DNA of 64,000 nucleotides. Origin: Kutzneria sp. CA-103260 (GTDB lineage: Bacteria > Actinomycetota > Actinomycetes > Mycobacteriales > Pseudonocardiaceae). This document shows positions 33,660 through 42,036 of the stretch, piece after piece. A program made the translations under genes and the position numbers. Numbering within the stretch: position 1 is the stretch's first letter; each line of letters starts with the position of its first letter. The stretch lies in assembly GCF_018263855.1 (NCBI RefSeq), contig NZ_CP073318.1, positions 9,672,001 through 9,736,000 of the forward strand, given 5' to 3'. The notes beneath the pieces are model-generated. The model did not search any database. It saw only the letters and a list, made by a program, of their open reading frames with translations, and was not told the DNA's origin.

Positions 33660-34491
33660 GGGGATCGCGCTCGCCGTGCAGGGGCTCGGCAAGCGCTACG
33701 GCCGGAAAGCGGCGCTGCGCGACTGCTCGTTCGAGTTGCCGGCCGGTCGGGTGTCCGCACTCGTCGGTGTGAACGGCGCCGGCAAGACCACGCTGCTCAG
33801 CGTGCTCGCCGGCCTGTTGCCGCCGACCGAGGGGAGTGTGCGGCTGCCCGGCGCCGACAGCCGGATCGCGTTCGTGGCCCAGGACAAGCCGCTGTACCGG
33901 CACTTCAGCGTGCGGGACATGCTGACGCTGGGTTCGAAGCTGAACCGGGTCTGGGACCAGCGGCGCGCCCTGGACTGGCTGGCCCGCTTCGACGTCCCGC
34001 TGGACCGGGTCTGCGGCAAGCTGTCCAGCGGCCAGCAGGCGCAGGTGGCGTTCGCGGTGGCGATCGGCTCCCGGCCGTCGGCGCTGCTGCTGGACGAGCC
34101 GCTGGCCAACCTGGATCCGCTGGCCCGCCGTGAGGTCGTCAAGGAACTGCTGGCCGCGGTCGTGGACACCGACATGACCGTGCTGCTGTCCACCCACGTG
34201 GTGGCTGAGCTCGGCGGGGTCGCGGACCACCTGCTGCTGCTCGCCGACGGCCGGCTGGTGTTGTCCGGCGACGTGGACGAACTGCTGGCCGAGCACCGCA
34301 ACTACGCCGGCCCACGCTCGGAGCAGCCGCCGGTGCCGGGCGAAGTGGTTCACGCGAGCCACGTCGGGAGCCAGTCCACGTTCCTGGTGCGCGCGGCGGA
34401 ACCGGTGACCGAGCCGTGGACCACCCGTCCGGCCACACTGGAAGACCTGGTGCTGGCCACACTGGAGAACACGCGGACGGTGGCGGCGTGA
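33652..34491 (+). CDS. ABC transporter ATP-binding protein
   Basis: A 279-residue ATPase. Walker A is GVNGAGKTTLL, the signature loop KLSSGQQAQVAFA (SSGQQ in place of LSGGQ), Walker B ALLLDEPLANLDP, and switch His in LSTHVV. The last 70 residues form a C-terminal regulatory extension. It powers the two permeases that follow. YtrA-regulated exporters usually respond to cell-wall antibiotics or bacitracin-like peptides; this is inference. Confidence 0.94.
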   Translation: MTEGIALAVQGLGKRYGRKAALRDCSFELPAGRVSALVGVNGAGKTTLLSVLAGLLPPTEGSVRLPGADSRIAFVAQDKPLYRHFSVRDMLTLGSKLNRVWDQRRALDWLARFDVPLDRVCGKLSSGQQAQVAFAVAIGSRPSALLLDEPLANLDPLARREVVKELLAAVVDTDMTVLLSTHVVAELGGVADHLLLLADGRLVLSGDVDELLAEHRNYAGPRSEQPPVPGEVVHASHVGSQSTFLVRAAEPVTEPWTTRPATLEDLVLATLENTRTVAA

Positions 34492-35339
34492 CCTGGCTGA
34501 CCTGGCGCATCGAGCGGGCCTCGCTGCTCAGCGCGGCGGCACTGGTCGTCGTGTTCGCGTTGGTGGCACTGCTGCTCAACGCACACGACTCGTCCGACAT
34601 GAACGCCGCGAGGACGCTGCTGGAGCTGGGCCCGCCTGCTTTCGCCACGGTGGTGGCGGTGTTCTTGGGTGCGCCGATGGTGGCCCGTGAATACGAGCAA
34701 CGCACATATCTGCTGGTGTGGTCGCGGGAACGCCCGGCCACGCGCTGGCTCGCGGTCCGGGTCGGGCAGCTGCTGGTGCCGCTGGTGGTCCTGACCATCG
34801 GCGTGAACCTGGTCGCGAATCTGTTGCAGGCCAAGCTGGTGAGCGCTCTGTACCCGGTGCCCGCGGTCGGCCCGTTCGACTACGACCTGTGGCTGCCGCT
34901 TCAGCTGATGACCGTGATCTTCGGGTTCGGTCTGGGCGTGCTCGTCGGCGTGCTGGTGCGGAACTCCTTGCTGGCCACGGGAATCACGCTCGTCGGCTAT
35001 GTGGTGCTGCGTTTCGTGCTCGCCGTTCTCGTTCGGCCGCACCTGGTTCCGCCGGTGCGGCTGCTCGACGATTCACCGTCACCGACGGGATCGATCGCGG
35101 CCGGCTCCGGCTACCTGGATCAGGCGGGCAACGTGTTGCCCATGCAGGAACTGCCGAGCGACTGCGTGAACAGCAGGGGACAATGTCCGGCCCTCGGTGT
35201 CGCGCACCGGTACCTCGACATTGAACCGGTGAACCGGATCCCGGACGTGCGGTTGTTGGAGCTCGGCATCTACGTCGCGCTCGCGGCGGCGGTGTTCGCC
35301 GCTGCATGGCTGCTGCTGCGCGGAAGGACGGCGTCCTGA
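34488..35339 (+). CDS. ABC-2 type permease 1
   Basis: A 283-residue membrane protein with six predicted helices. Typical ABC-2 features are AREYEQRTYLLVWSRERPATRWLAVR, linking helix 2 to 3, and a periplasmic-side loop with Cys residues (SDCVNSRGQC). Similar in size and pattern to the next gene; both together would make a heterodimeric channel. GTG 34488 overlaps the ATPase stop (GTGA). Confidence 0.85.
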   Translation: MTWLTWRIERASLLSAAALVVVFALVALLLNAHDSSDMNAARTLLELGPPAFATVVAVFLGAPMVAREYEQRTYLLVWSRERPATRWLAVRVGQLLVPLVVLTIGVNLVANLLQAKLVSALYPVPAVGPFDYDLWLPLQLMTVIFGFGLGVLVGVLVRNSLLATGITLVGYVVLRFVLAVLVRPHLVPPVRLLDDSPSPTGSIAAGSGYLDQAGNVLPMQELPSDCVNSRGQCPALGVAHRYLDIEPVNRIPDVRLLELGIYVALAAAVFAAAWLLLRGRTAS

Positions 35340-36247
35340 TGGTCTGGATCACGTGGCGGCAGCACCGGGCCGCGCTGGTGGGCGCGCTGGTGCTGACCGT
35401 TGTCCTCAGCGCCCTGCTGCTGTGGCTGTGGCAGGGCGTGGTCGAGGTGAACGCCGCCTGTTCCGTGCTCGACTGCTGGCTCGGTGCGGCCGGGGCCATG
35501 GGCGACCGGTTGGCCTTCTCGTACACCTCGCTCTACTTCGCCCAGCCGGCACTGGGCGGACTGATCGCGGTGTTCTGGGCGGCGCCGCTGCTGGCCCGGG
35601 AGTACGAGCAGCGCACCTACCTGCTGGCGTGGTCGCAGGACGTGACGCCGATGCGCTGGCTGGTCGGCAAGGTGGCGGTGCTCGGCGCGGCGGCCGTGGT
35701 GCTGTCGGCCGTGCTCGCCGTTGCCAGTTGGCAGCTGGTCCAGGCGATGAAGGCCAGCCCCGGCGGTACGTTCGCCATGAACGACTCCCGCGCCCTGGAG
35801 TTCTGGCCGCCGACCCAGGTCATGTACACGCTGTTCGGATTCGCGCTGGGCCTGGCCGTCGGGATGGCCACGCGGCGGATCCTCCCGGCGATGGGGATCA
35901 CGCTGGTGGCGTTCGCCGCCGTCCGGGTCGCGATCGCCAGCACGGTCGTGCACTGGCTGGCGCCGGTGCGGACGACCGTGCCGGTCACCGCGAACTCGCC
36001 GGACCCCGACCAGGCGTACTACGGCGGTCTCTCCTATCTGGACAGCGCCAGTCAGCCGGTCCAGGTGCCGGCCGGCTGCTACGACGGGCCGTGTCTGACG
36101 CGGCACGGGGTGACCTCCGTGTCGGCGGTCTTCGAGACGGTCGAGCAGACGGCGACGTTCCAGTGGACGGAGGTGATCAGCTACGCGGTGCTGACCGCGG
36201 TGTGCGCCGGAGTGGCCTGGGCGTTGGTGCGGCGTGCGACCCGGTAA
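35339..36247 (+). CDS. ABC-2 type permease 2
   Basis: A 302-residue membrane protein. AREYEQRTYLLAWSQDVTPMRWLVGK is nearly identical to the same block of permease 1, so the two are paralogues. Cysteines (CYDGPC) occur in the extracytoplasmic loop again. Starts at ATG 35339 within TGATG. Its own TAA stop (36245-36247) forms the first half of the likely -10 element of purK. Confidence 0.85.
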   Translation: MVWITWRQHRAALVGALVLTVVLSALLLWLWQGVVEVNAACSVLDCWLGAAGAMGDRLAFSYTSLYFAQPALGGLIAVFWAAPLLAREYEQRTYLLAWSQDVTPMRWLVGKVAVLGAAAVVLSAVLAVASWQLVQAMKASPGGTFAMNDSRALEFWPPTQVMYTLFGFALGLAVGMATRRILPAMGITLVAFAAVRVAIASTVVHWLAPVRTTVPVTANSPDPDQAYYGGLSYLDSASQPVQVPAGCYDGPCLTRHGVTSVSAVFETVEQTATFQWTEVISYAVLTAVCAGVAWALVRRATR

Positions 36248-36250
36248 GCT
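36245..36250 (+). promoter_or_regulatory. Putative -10 of purK, overlapping the permease stop codon
   Basis: TAAGCT begins with the TAA stop of permease 2 and ends 9 nt before the GTG start of purK at 36260. No ribosome-binding sequence lies in the gap. Confidence 0.45.
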
Positions 36251-36259
36251 GACCCAACC

Positions 36260-37453
36260 GTGGACTCTCGCACCGGTCTCCCCGTCGTCGGCATGGTGGG
36301 CGGCGGCCAGCTCGCCAGGATGACGCACCAAGCCGCGATACCGCTCGGCCAGGCGCTGCGTGTGCTCTCGGTCACAGCCGATGAGCCGGCGCCGCTGGTC
36401 ACCCCGGACGTCATGCTCGGCCACCACACCGACCTGCGGGCGCTGCGCGATTTCGCCGCCGGCTGCGACGTGCTCACCTTCGACCACGAGCACGTGCCCA
36501 CCGAGCACCTGCGCACCCTGGTCGCCGAGGGTGTGAAGGTGTTCCCGGGGCCCGAGGCGCTGGTGCACGCCCAGGACAAGCTGGTGATGCGCCGCAAGTT
36601 GGCCGAGCTGGAGCTGCCGATCCCGCCGTTCGCCGAGGTCCGGTCGGTCGGCGACGTGCTGGCCTTCGGCGGTGCGCACGGCTGGCCGTGTGTGCTCAAG
36701 GCGGCCCGCGGCGGCTACGACGGCCGGGGCGTGTGGATGCTGAACCAGCCGCAGAGCGCCCACAACGTGGTGCCGGAGTTGCTGGAGGCCGGCACGCCGC
36801 TGCTGGTGGAGCAGTGCGTGCCGATGCGCCGTGAGTTCGCCGCGCTGGTCGCCCGGTCTCCGTTCGGGCAGGGCGCGAGCTGGCCGCTGGTACAGACCGT
36901 GCAGGCCGACGGCATCTGCGTCGAGGTGCTCGCGCCCGCGCCGGACGTGCCGGTCGAGGAGTCCGAGGCCGCCCAGGAGCTGGCGCTCAAGGTCGCCGAC
37001 GCGCTCGGCGTGGTCGGCGTGCTGGCCGTCGAGCTGTTCGACACCCGGGACGGCGTGATCGTCAACGAGCTGGCGATGCGCCCGCACAACTCCGGGCACT
37101 GGACCATCGAGGGCGCCCGGACCTCGCAGTTCGAGCAGCACCTGCGGGCCGTGCTCGACTACCCGCTGGGCGCTACCGACAACGTCGCCCCGGCCGCGGT
37201 GATGGCCAACGTGCTCGGTGCGGCCGCCGCCCCGAAGATGGGCGTGGACGAGCGGCTGCACCACCTGTTCGCGCGGTTCCGCGACGTGCACGTGCACCTG
37301 TACGGCAAGGCCGAGCGGCCGGGCCGCAAGGTCGGGCACGTGACCGTGCTCGGCGACGACATGACCGAGTGCCGGCGGCGGGCGACGCTGGCCGCCGGCT
37401 GGCTGGCCGAGGCCGAGTGGGCCGACGGGTACGACATCCACGGAGGTAAGTAG
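36260..37453 (+). CDS. purK: N5-carboxyaminoimidazole ribonucleotide synthase
   Basis: A 397-residue ATP-grasp enzyme that converts AIR, bicarbonate and ATP to N5-CAIR in purine synthesis. VGMVGGGQLARMTHQAAIPLG opens it; KAARGGYDGRGVW is the ATP-lid motif; LAVELFDTRDGVIVNELAMRPHNSGHWTIEGARTSQFEQH holds the metal-binding region. It is followed 2 bp later by purE, the usual pair. Confidence 0.96.
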   Translation: MDSRTGLPVVGMVGGGQLARMTHQAAIPLGQALRVLSVTADEPAPLVTPDVMLGHHTDLRALRDFAAGCDVLTFDHEHVPTEHLRTLVAEGVKVFPGPEALVHAQDKLVMRRKLAELELPIPPFAEVRSVGDVLAFGGAHGWPCVLKAARGGYDGRGVWMLNQPQSAHNVVPELLEAGTPLLVEQCVPMRREFAALVARSPFGQGASWPLVQTVQADGICVEVLAPAPDVPVEESEAAQELALKVADALGVVGVLAVELFDTRDGVIVNELAMRPHNSGHWTIEGARTSQFEQHLRAVLDYPLGATDNVAPAAVMANVLGAAAAPKMGVDERLHHLFARFRDVHVHLYGKAERPGRKVGHVTVLGDDMTECRRRATLAAGWLAEAEWADGYDIHGGK

Positions 37454-37455
37454 CG

Positions 37456-37962
37456 GTGGCGCTGGTTGGCGTGATCATGGGCAGCGACTCGGACTGGCCC
37501 GTCATGGAGGCGGCCACGCAGGCGCTGGCCGAGTTCGACGTGCCTTACGAGGTCAGCGTCGTGTCCGCGCACCGGACGCCGCAGCGCATGCTCGACTACG
37601 CCCGCGACGCCGCCGGCCGCGGCCTCCAGGTGATCATCGCCGGCGCCGGCGGGGCCGCCCACCTGCCGGGCATGGTGGCCTCGGCGACCGTGCTGCCGGT
37701 GATCGGCGTGCCGGTGCCGCTGAAGTACCTCGATGGGATGGATTCGCTGCTGTCCATCGTGCAGATGCCGGCCGGGGTGCCGGTGGCCACCGTGTCCGTG
37801 GGCGGGGCGCGCAACGCCGGGCTGCTCGCGGTGCGCATCCTGGCCGCCGCCGACCCCGCCCTGCAGGCCCGGATGGCCACCTTCCAGGCCGCCCTGGAGC
37901 AGCTCGTGCTGGAGAAGGACGACGCGCTGCGACGCAAGGCACAGGCGCAGCTAGGTGAATGA
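37456..37962 (+). CDS. purE: N5-CAIR mutase, catalytic subunit
   Basis: A 168-residue class I PurE that converts N5-CAIR to CAIR. GSDSDWPVMEAA binds the phosphate; SAHRTPQRM carries the catalytic His; GAGGAAHLPGM and GVPV complete the active site. The GTG start at 37456 is coupled to purK. Confidence 0.96.
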   Translation: MALVGVIMGSDSDWPVMEAATQALAEFDVPYEVSVVSAHRTPQRMLDYARDAAGRGLQVIIAGAGGAAHLPGMVASATVLPVIGVPVPLKYLDGMDSLLSIVQMPAGVPVATVSVGGARNAGLLAVRILAAADPALQARMATFQAALEQLVLEKDDALRRKAQAQLGE

Positions 37963-37979
37963 CCGCTAACATGCACGTC

Positions 37980-37991
37980 AGCAACGTTGCT
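37980..37991. promoter_or_regulatory. 12-bp palindrome before the acyl-CoA dehydrogenase gene
   Basis: AGCAACGTTGCT is a perfect palindrome in the 54-bp gap between purE and the acyl-CoA dehydrogenase gene, with GTTGGTAAC just after. It could bind a TetR-type regulator, as many fadE genes are so controlled, but no regulator is adjacent. Confidence 0.35.
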
Positions 37992-38016
37992 ACTCGTTGG
38001 TAACAGGAGGCGTGCG

Positions 38017-39180
38017 GTGAACCCGGACTTCGGCACCTATCAGTTGGCCGAGGAGCACGAGGAGCTGCGACAGGCGATTCGGGCCCTGGCGGACAAGGAG
38101 ATCGCGCCGTTCGCGGCCGAGGTCGACGACCAGGAGCGGTTCCCCCGCGAGGCGTTGGACGCGCTGGTCAAGTCCGGCTTCGCGGCCGTGCACGTGCCCG
38201 AGGAGTACGACGGGCAGGGGGCCGACTCGGTCGCCACCTGCATCGTCATCGAGGAGGTCGCGCGGGTCTGCGCCTCGTCCTCGCTGATCCCGGCCGTGAA
38301 CAAGCTCGGCACCATGCCGATCATCCTGGCCGCCTCCGACGAGCTGAAGCGTCAGGTGCTGCCCTCGATCGCCAGCGGCGAGGCCATGGCCTCGTACGCG
38401 CTGAGCGAGCGCGAGGCCGGCAGCGACACCGCGTCCATGAAGACCCGGGCGCGGCTGGACGGCGACCACTGGGTGCTCAACGGCACCAAGTGCTGGATCA
38501 CCAACGCCGGCGAGTCCAGCTGGTACACCGTGATGGCCGTGACCGACCCCGACGCCGCCAAGCCGTCCAACGGCATCTCGGCCTTCGTGGTGCACAAGGA
38601 CGACCCGGGCTTCTCGGTGGGGACCAAGGAGCGCAAGCTCGGCATCAAGGGCTCGCCCACCCGGGAGATCTACTTCGAGGACTGCTCGATTCCGGCGGAC
38701 CGGATCATCGGCGAGCCCGGCACCGGTCTCAAGACCGCGCTGCGGACCCTCGACCACACCCGGCCCACCATCGGCGCCCAGGCCGTGGGCATCGCGCAGG
38801 GCGCGCTTGAGGCCGCCATCGGGTACGTCAAGGAGCGCAAGCAGTTCGGCAAGGCCATCGCCGACTTCCAGGGCGTGCAGTTCATGCTGGCCGACATGGC
38901 CATGAAGATCGAGGCCGCCCGGCACATGGTCTACGTCGCCGCGGCCAAGGCCGAGCGGGGTGAGCCCAACATCGGCTTCATCACCGCCGCCGCCAAGTGC
39001 TACGCCTCCGACGTCGCGATGGAGGTCACCACCGACGCCGTGCAGCTGTTCGGTGGCGCCGGCTACACCCGTGACTTCCCGGTCGAGCGCATGATGCGCG
39101 ACGCCAAGATCACCCAGATCTACGAGGGCACCAACCAGATCCAGCGCGTCGTTATGTCCCGCGCCCTGCTGCGCGGCTGA
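38017..39180 (+). CDS. Acyl-CoA dehydrogenase (FadE25 type)
   Basis: A 387-residue FAD enzyme that introduces a trans-2 double bond into acyl-CoA. MASYALSEREAGSDTASMKTRA and WITNAGESSWY line the FAD and substrate site; GRDRT-like GYTRDFPVERMMRDAKITQIYEGTNQIQRVV holds the catalytic Glu in YEGT. It follows purK-purE, as in mycobacteria, where the gene is fadE25. GTG 38017 has AGGAGG 6 nt upstream. The natural substrate is not evident. Confidence 0.93.
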   Translation: MNPDFGTYQLAEEHEELRQAIRALADKEIAPFAAEVDDQERFPREALDALVKSGFAAVHVPEEYDGQGADSVATCIVIEEVARVCASSSLIPAVNKLGTMPIILAASDELKRQVLPSIASGEAMASYALSEREAGSDTASMKTRARLDGDHWVLNGTKCWITNAGESSWYTVMAVTDPDAAKPSNGISAFVVHKDDPGFSVGTKERKLGIKGSPTREIYFEDCSIPADRIIGEPGTGLKTALRTLDHTRPTIGAQAVGIAQGALEAAIGYVKERKQFGKAIADFQGVQFMLADMAMKIEAARHMVYVAAAKAERGEPNIGFITAAAKCYASDVAMEVTTDAVQLFGGAGYTRDFPVERMMRDAKITQIYEGTNQIQRVVMSRALLRG

Positions 39181-39200
39181 CCCCGACCCATCAGACGTGG

Positions 39201-39234
39201 CGCCCGCCCCGGTCCCGGACGACCGAGGCGGGCG
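39201..39234 (+). terminator. Hairpin terminator after the acyl-CoA dehydrogenase gene
   Basis: CGCCCGCC pairs with GGCGGGCG, and inside it CGGTC pairs with GACCG around a 6-nt loop. It starts 20 bp after the stop. No T run. Confidence 0.55.
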
Positions 39235-39268
39235 TCGCTTCACGGCACCTCGCAGCAGAGTCTCGCAA

Positions 39269-39305
39269 ATGATACTCTCACTGGTGAAACTATCATCCAT
39301 GAGAG
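39269..39305. promoter_or_regulatory. AT-rich interleaved palindromes before the DUF234 ATPase gene
   Basis: ATGATA (39269-39274) pairs with TATCAT (39291-39296), and CTCTCA (39275-39280) with TGAGAG (39300-39305). TATCAT would be a good -10 element for the gene starting at 39319. The stretch is markedly more AT-rich than its surroundings. Confidence 0.5.
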
Positions 39306-39318
39306 CCTTGGTGGCGCA

Positions 39319-40737
39319 GTGGACGGGTTCGTCGGCCGGGATCGAGAGCTGAAGCAGCTCGACCGCATGTTGCGTCGGACGGCCGATGGAGGTCGCGCGG
39401 GGCGTCCCGGGCGAGCGGTGCTGATGCGTGGCCGGCGACGGGTCGGCAAGTCGCGGCTCGCCGAGGAATTCATCGACCGGGCCCACGTGCCGTCCCTGTT
39501 CTTCACCGCCTCGGCGCAGCCATCGGTCGACATCGATCTGGAGTTGTTCGCGGCCGCCGGTGCGGCGTCGGATCTGCCGGGTGCGGCGGTCTTCGACGCC
39601 CAGGCGCCACGGACGTGGGAAGCGGCGCTGCGGTTGCTTGCCAGTGCTCTGCCCGATGATCGACCGAGCGTGGTCGTGCTTGACGAGATGCCGTACCTCA
39701 TCGCGACCGACCCGGGCTTTGAGGGAACGCTGCAGAAGTTGTTCGACCGGGAGCTGTCCCGGTACCCGGTTCTGTTGCTGTGCATCGGCTCGGATCTGGC
39801 GATGATGGAGGCGCTCAACGATTATGGGCGTCCGTTCCACCAGCGCGCCACCGAGATGGTGGTGCCGCCGCTCAGTCCGGCCGACGTCGCGACGATGCTG
39901 GAGCTTCCCGCCGCGGAGGCGTTCGACGCCTACCTTGTGTCGGGCGGCCTCCCGCTGGTGCTCGACGAGTGGCCGCGTGGCGGGTCGGTGTGGGACTACC
40001 TCACCGAGACGGTGGGCGATCCGACGTCCGCTTTGCTCGTCAGCGGTGAGCGGTCGCTGGCCGCGGAGTTCCCGTCCGAGGCCAATGCGCGTCGCGTGCT
40101 CGCCGCGATTGGTTCGGGCGAACGGACCTTCACGCTGATCGCACGTGCGTCCGGCGACATGCCAAGGGCCACGCTGGCGCGTGCGTTGCAGCTGCTGGCC
40201 TCGAAACGGATGGTCGACGCCGCCACGCCACTGTCGACGCATGCGTCGAAGGAGACTCGATACACCGTCGTCGATCCCTATCTGCGTTTCTGGCTGGCGT
40301 TTCTCGGCCCGCACCTGCCGGAGATCGAGCGCGGCCGGGGTGACCTCGTCCTGGCGCGTGTCCAGAAGTCGTGGACGTCGTGGCGGGGTCGGGCGATCGA
40401 GCCTGTCGTGCGGGAGAGCCTACGGCGAACCGTGGGCGGCCCGTTGCCGGAGGACACCGCCGTGATCGGCGGATACTGGACGCGCACCAATGACCCGGAG
40501 ATCGACATCGTGGGCGCGGACCGGGGGCCGGTCGCGAAGCGAATCACCTTCGTCGGCTCCGTCAAGTGGTTGGAGAACCGGCCTTTCGACGACCACGACC
40601 TGGCCAAGCTGGTCGTGCACCGCTCCCAGTTGCCCGGCGCGGACGACGGCACGCCCTTGCTCGCGGTCGCCCGAAGCGGTGGCGGGGGCGGCCCGGTGAC
40701 GGTCATGACCCCGGACGACCTCCTCGCCGCTTGGTGA
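39319..40737 (+). CDS. DUF234 / AAA-type ATPase with nuclease-like tail
   Basis: A 472-residue protein. An AAA ATPase domain occupies the N-terminal half: FVGRDRELKQLDRML, Walker A RGRRRVGKSRLAEE and Walker B VVLDEMPYL. A winged-helix region follows, then DUF234, with YTVVDPYLRFWLAFL and RAIEPVVRESLRR. The end carries a PD-(D/E)xK-like pattern: NDPEIDIVG...FVGSVKW. These proteins are scattered by lateral transfer across archaea and bacteria and have no settled function; a role in DNA metabolism or defence has been proposed. Less GC-rich codons in the ATPase core and the AT-rich promoter support transfer. Confidence 0.85.
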   Translation: MDGFVGRDRELKQLDRMLRRTADGGRAGRPGRAVLMRGRRRVGKSRLAEEFIDRAHVPSLFFTASAQPSVDIDLELFAAAGAASDLPGAAVFDAQAPRTWEAALRLLASALPDDRPSVVVLDEMPYLIATDPGFEGTLQKLFDRELSRYPVLLLCIGSDLAMMEALNDYGRPFHQRATEMVVPPLSPADVATMLELPAAEAFDAYLVSGGLPLVLDEWPRGGSVWDYLTETVGDPTSALLVSGERSLAAEFPSEANARRVLAAIGSGERTFTLIARASGDMPRATLARALQLLASKRMVDAATPLSTHASKETRYTVVDPYLRFWLAFLGPHLPEIERGRGDLVLARVQKSWTSWRGRAIEPVVRESLRRTVGGPLPEDTAVIGGYWTRTNDPEIDIVGADRGPVAKRITFVGSVKWLENRPFDDHDLAKLVVHRSQLPGADDGTPLLAVARSGGGGGPVTVMTPDDLLAAW

Positions 40738-40876
40738 ACGGCCCTGCGAGATGTTGGGCGTTGACTCAGGGTGTCCTCCAAGGTTCATCAGAGTCATCCG
40801 CTGAACGTTGCAAGGGGACTGACGGCGCTGGTGCCATGGCTGCGAGGGATCGTCACCAACTCGTAGGGAGTCCACT

Positions 40877-41308
40877 GTGGAACACGGGCGCAACATCGCC
40901 GGCTTGCTGGCCCGCGTTGTCGTCGGCGTGATCATGGTCATGCACGGCTGGCAGAAGTTCTTCGAGTACGGCATCGGCGGCGCGACGGCGAGCTTCGCGC
41001 AGATGGGCGTGCCGCTGCCGGGCGTGTCGGCGGTGTTCGCGGCGGCGGTGGAGCTGTTCGGCGGCGCGGCCCTGATCCTGGGCATCGGCCTGCCGATCGT
41101 GGGCGTGCTGATGGCGATCGACATGGCCGGCGCGTTCGTGTTCGCCAAGCTGGGCGAGCCGCTGATCGCCCCGACCGGTGGGCAGTTGGAGCTGGCCCTG
41201 CTGGCGGGTGGCCTGCTGGCCGGGTTCGCCGGCGGCGCCTACAGCCTGGACCGGATTCTGTTCCGTGCCAAGGAGAAGAGTGCGGCACCGCAGGCGGTCA
41301 CGGCCTGA
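40877..41308 (+). CDS. DoxX-family membrane protein
   Basis: A 143-residue protein with four membrane helices. GLLARVVVGVIMVMHGWQKFFEYG is the family N-terminus. DoxX-like proteins take part in membrane redox or oxidative-stress complexes in mycobacteria; the specific role is unknown. GTG 40877. Its last 11 bp overlap the convergent TIGR03089 gene. Confidence 0.88.
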   Translation: MEHGRNIAGLLARVVVGVIMVMHGWQKFFEYGIGGATASFAQMGVPLPGVSAVFAAAVELFGGAALILGIGLPIVGVLMAIDMAGAFVFAKLGEPLIAPTGGQLELALLAGGLLAGFAGGAYSLDRILFRAKEKSAAPQAVTA

Positions 41309-42008
41309 GCAGCTCCACCGTGGTGCGCTCGGACTCACGGCGCTTGGGCAGGGCGGCGACATCGACGTTGCTGCACTGCACCAGGGAAGCACCGGCCGAC
41401 AACACCGACAGCAGACCGTCGGTGAGACCGTCCGAAGTAGACCAGTCCAGAGTGGACAGAACACGGTCTCCTGCGCCGATGTTCAGAGCTGAAGCCCGGG
41501 TGGCGGCCAGGGAGATCAGGTCGTCCACAGTGAAGCCGTGGAAGGCCGGGGCGTCGCCGGGAACCTGGTCGTAGGCGATGAAGTCGTCGCCGAAGATGCG
41601 GGACTCGACGAGGTAGTCGAGCCCACCGTCAGGGGCCTCGCCGGAAAGCCCACGCCCCAACGGGTCCAGCGCCACGACGGCGACGGACTCAGCGCCGGGG
41701 GCGGAGCCGTCGGGGCCGATGAAGGCGACCGTGGCGCCGGCGGGATCGGCGACGACGTGGGCCCCACACCACCAGGCCCCGAGCAACACGCCGACGGTCT
41801 GCCAATGTGACGGCAGGGCAACGGAAACGGGGCTGCCGACCTCGACGTCGAGCTCGTCCCGCAGCCAGTTGGCCGTCTTGGCGGCCCAGTTGGCCACGGT
41901 GGCCCGGGACAGTTCGATCCGGCTGCCCAGCACGTCGTCGTAATGCGTGATCAGCGGCGTGGCCGGGGCGGAGAGCAGCGGGGCGAACAGGCGGGCGGTG
42001 ACGCTCAT
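41298..42008 (-). CDS. TIGR03089 family protein
   Basis: A 236-residue protein of the TIGR03089 family, which resembles the N-terminal part of AMP-binding (acyl-CoA synthetase) enzymes: ITHYDDVLGSRIELSRATVANWAAKTANWL and SHWQTVGVLLGAWWCGAHVV. It lacks the adenylation P-loop and C-terminal subdomain, so it is not an active ligase. It is conserved next to LCP genes in actinomycetes; the function is unknown. ATG 42008 is selected because a TAAGCT -10 lies 7 nt upstream. Confidence 0.82.
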   Translation of the reverse strand: MSVTARLFAPLLSAPATPLITHYDDVLGSRIELSRATVANWAAKTANWLRDELDVEVGSPVSVALPSHWQTVGVLLGAWWCGAHVVADPAGATVAFIGPDGSAPGAESVAVVALDPLGRGLSGEAPDGGLDYLVESRIFGDDFIAYDQVPGDAPAFHGFTVDDLISLAATRASALNIGAGDRVLSTLDWSTSDGLTDGLLSVLSAGASLVQCSNVDVAALPKRRESERTTVELLRP

Positions 42009-42015
42009 AGGGCCG

Positions 42016-42021
42016 AGCTTA
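42016..42021 (-). promoter_or_regulatory. Putative -10 of leaderless promoter for the TIGR03089 gene
   Basis: On the minus strand TAAGCT precedes ATG 42008 by 7 nt. Confidence 0.45.
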
Positions 42022-42036
42022 ATTGACACAGTATGC

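Noticed and set aside
41298..42008. Complete acyl-CoA ligase
   Set aside because: It has only the N-terminal part of the fold and no adenylation motif; TIGR03089 fits better.
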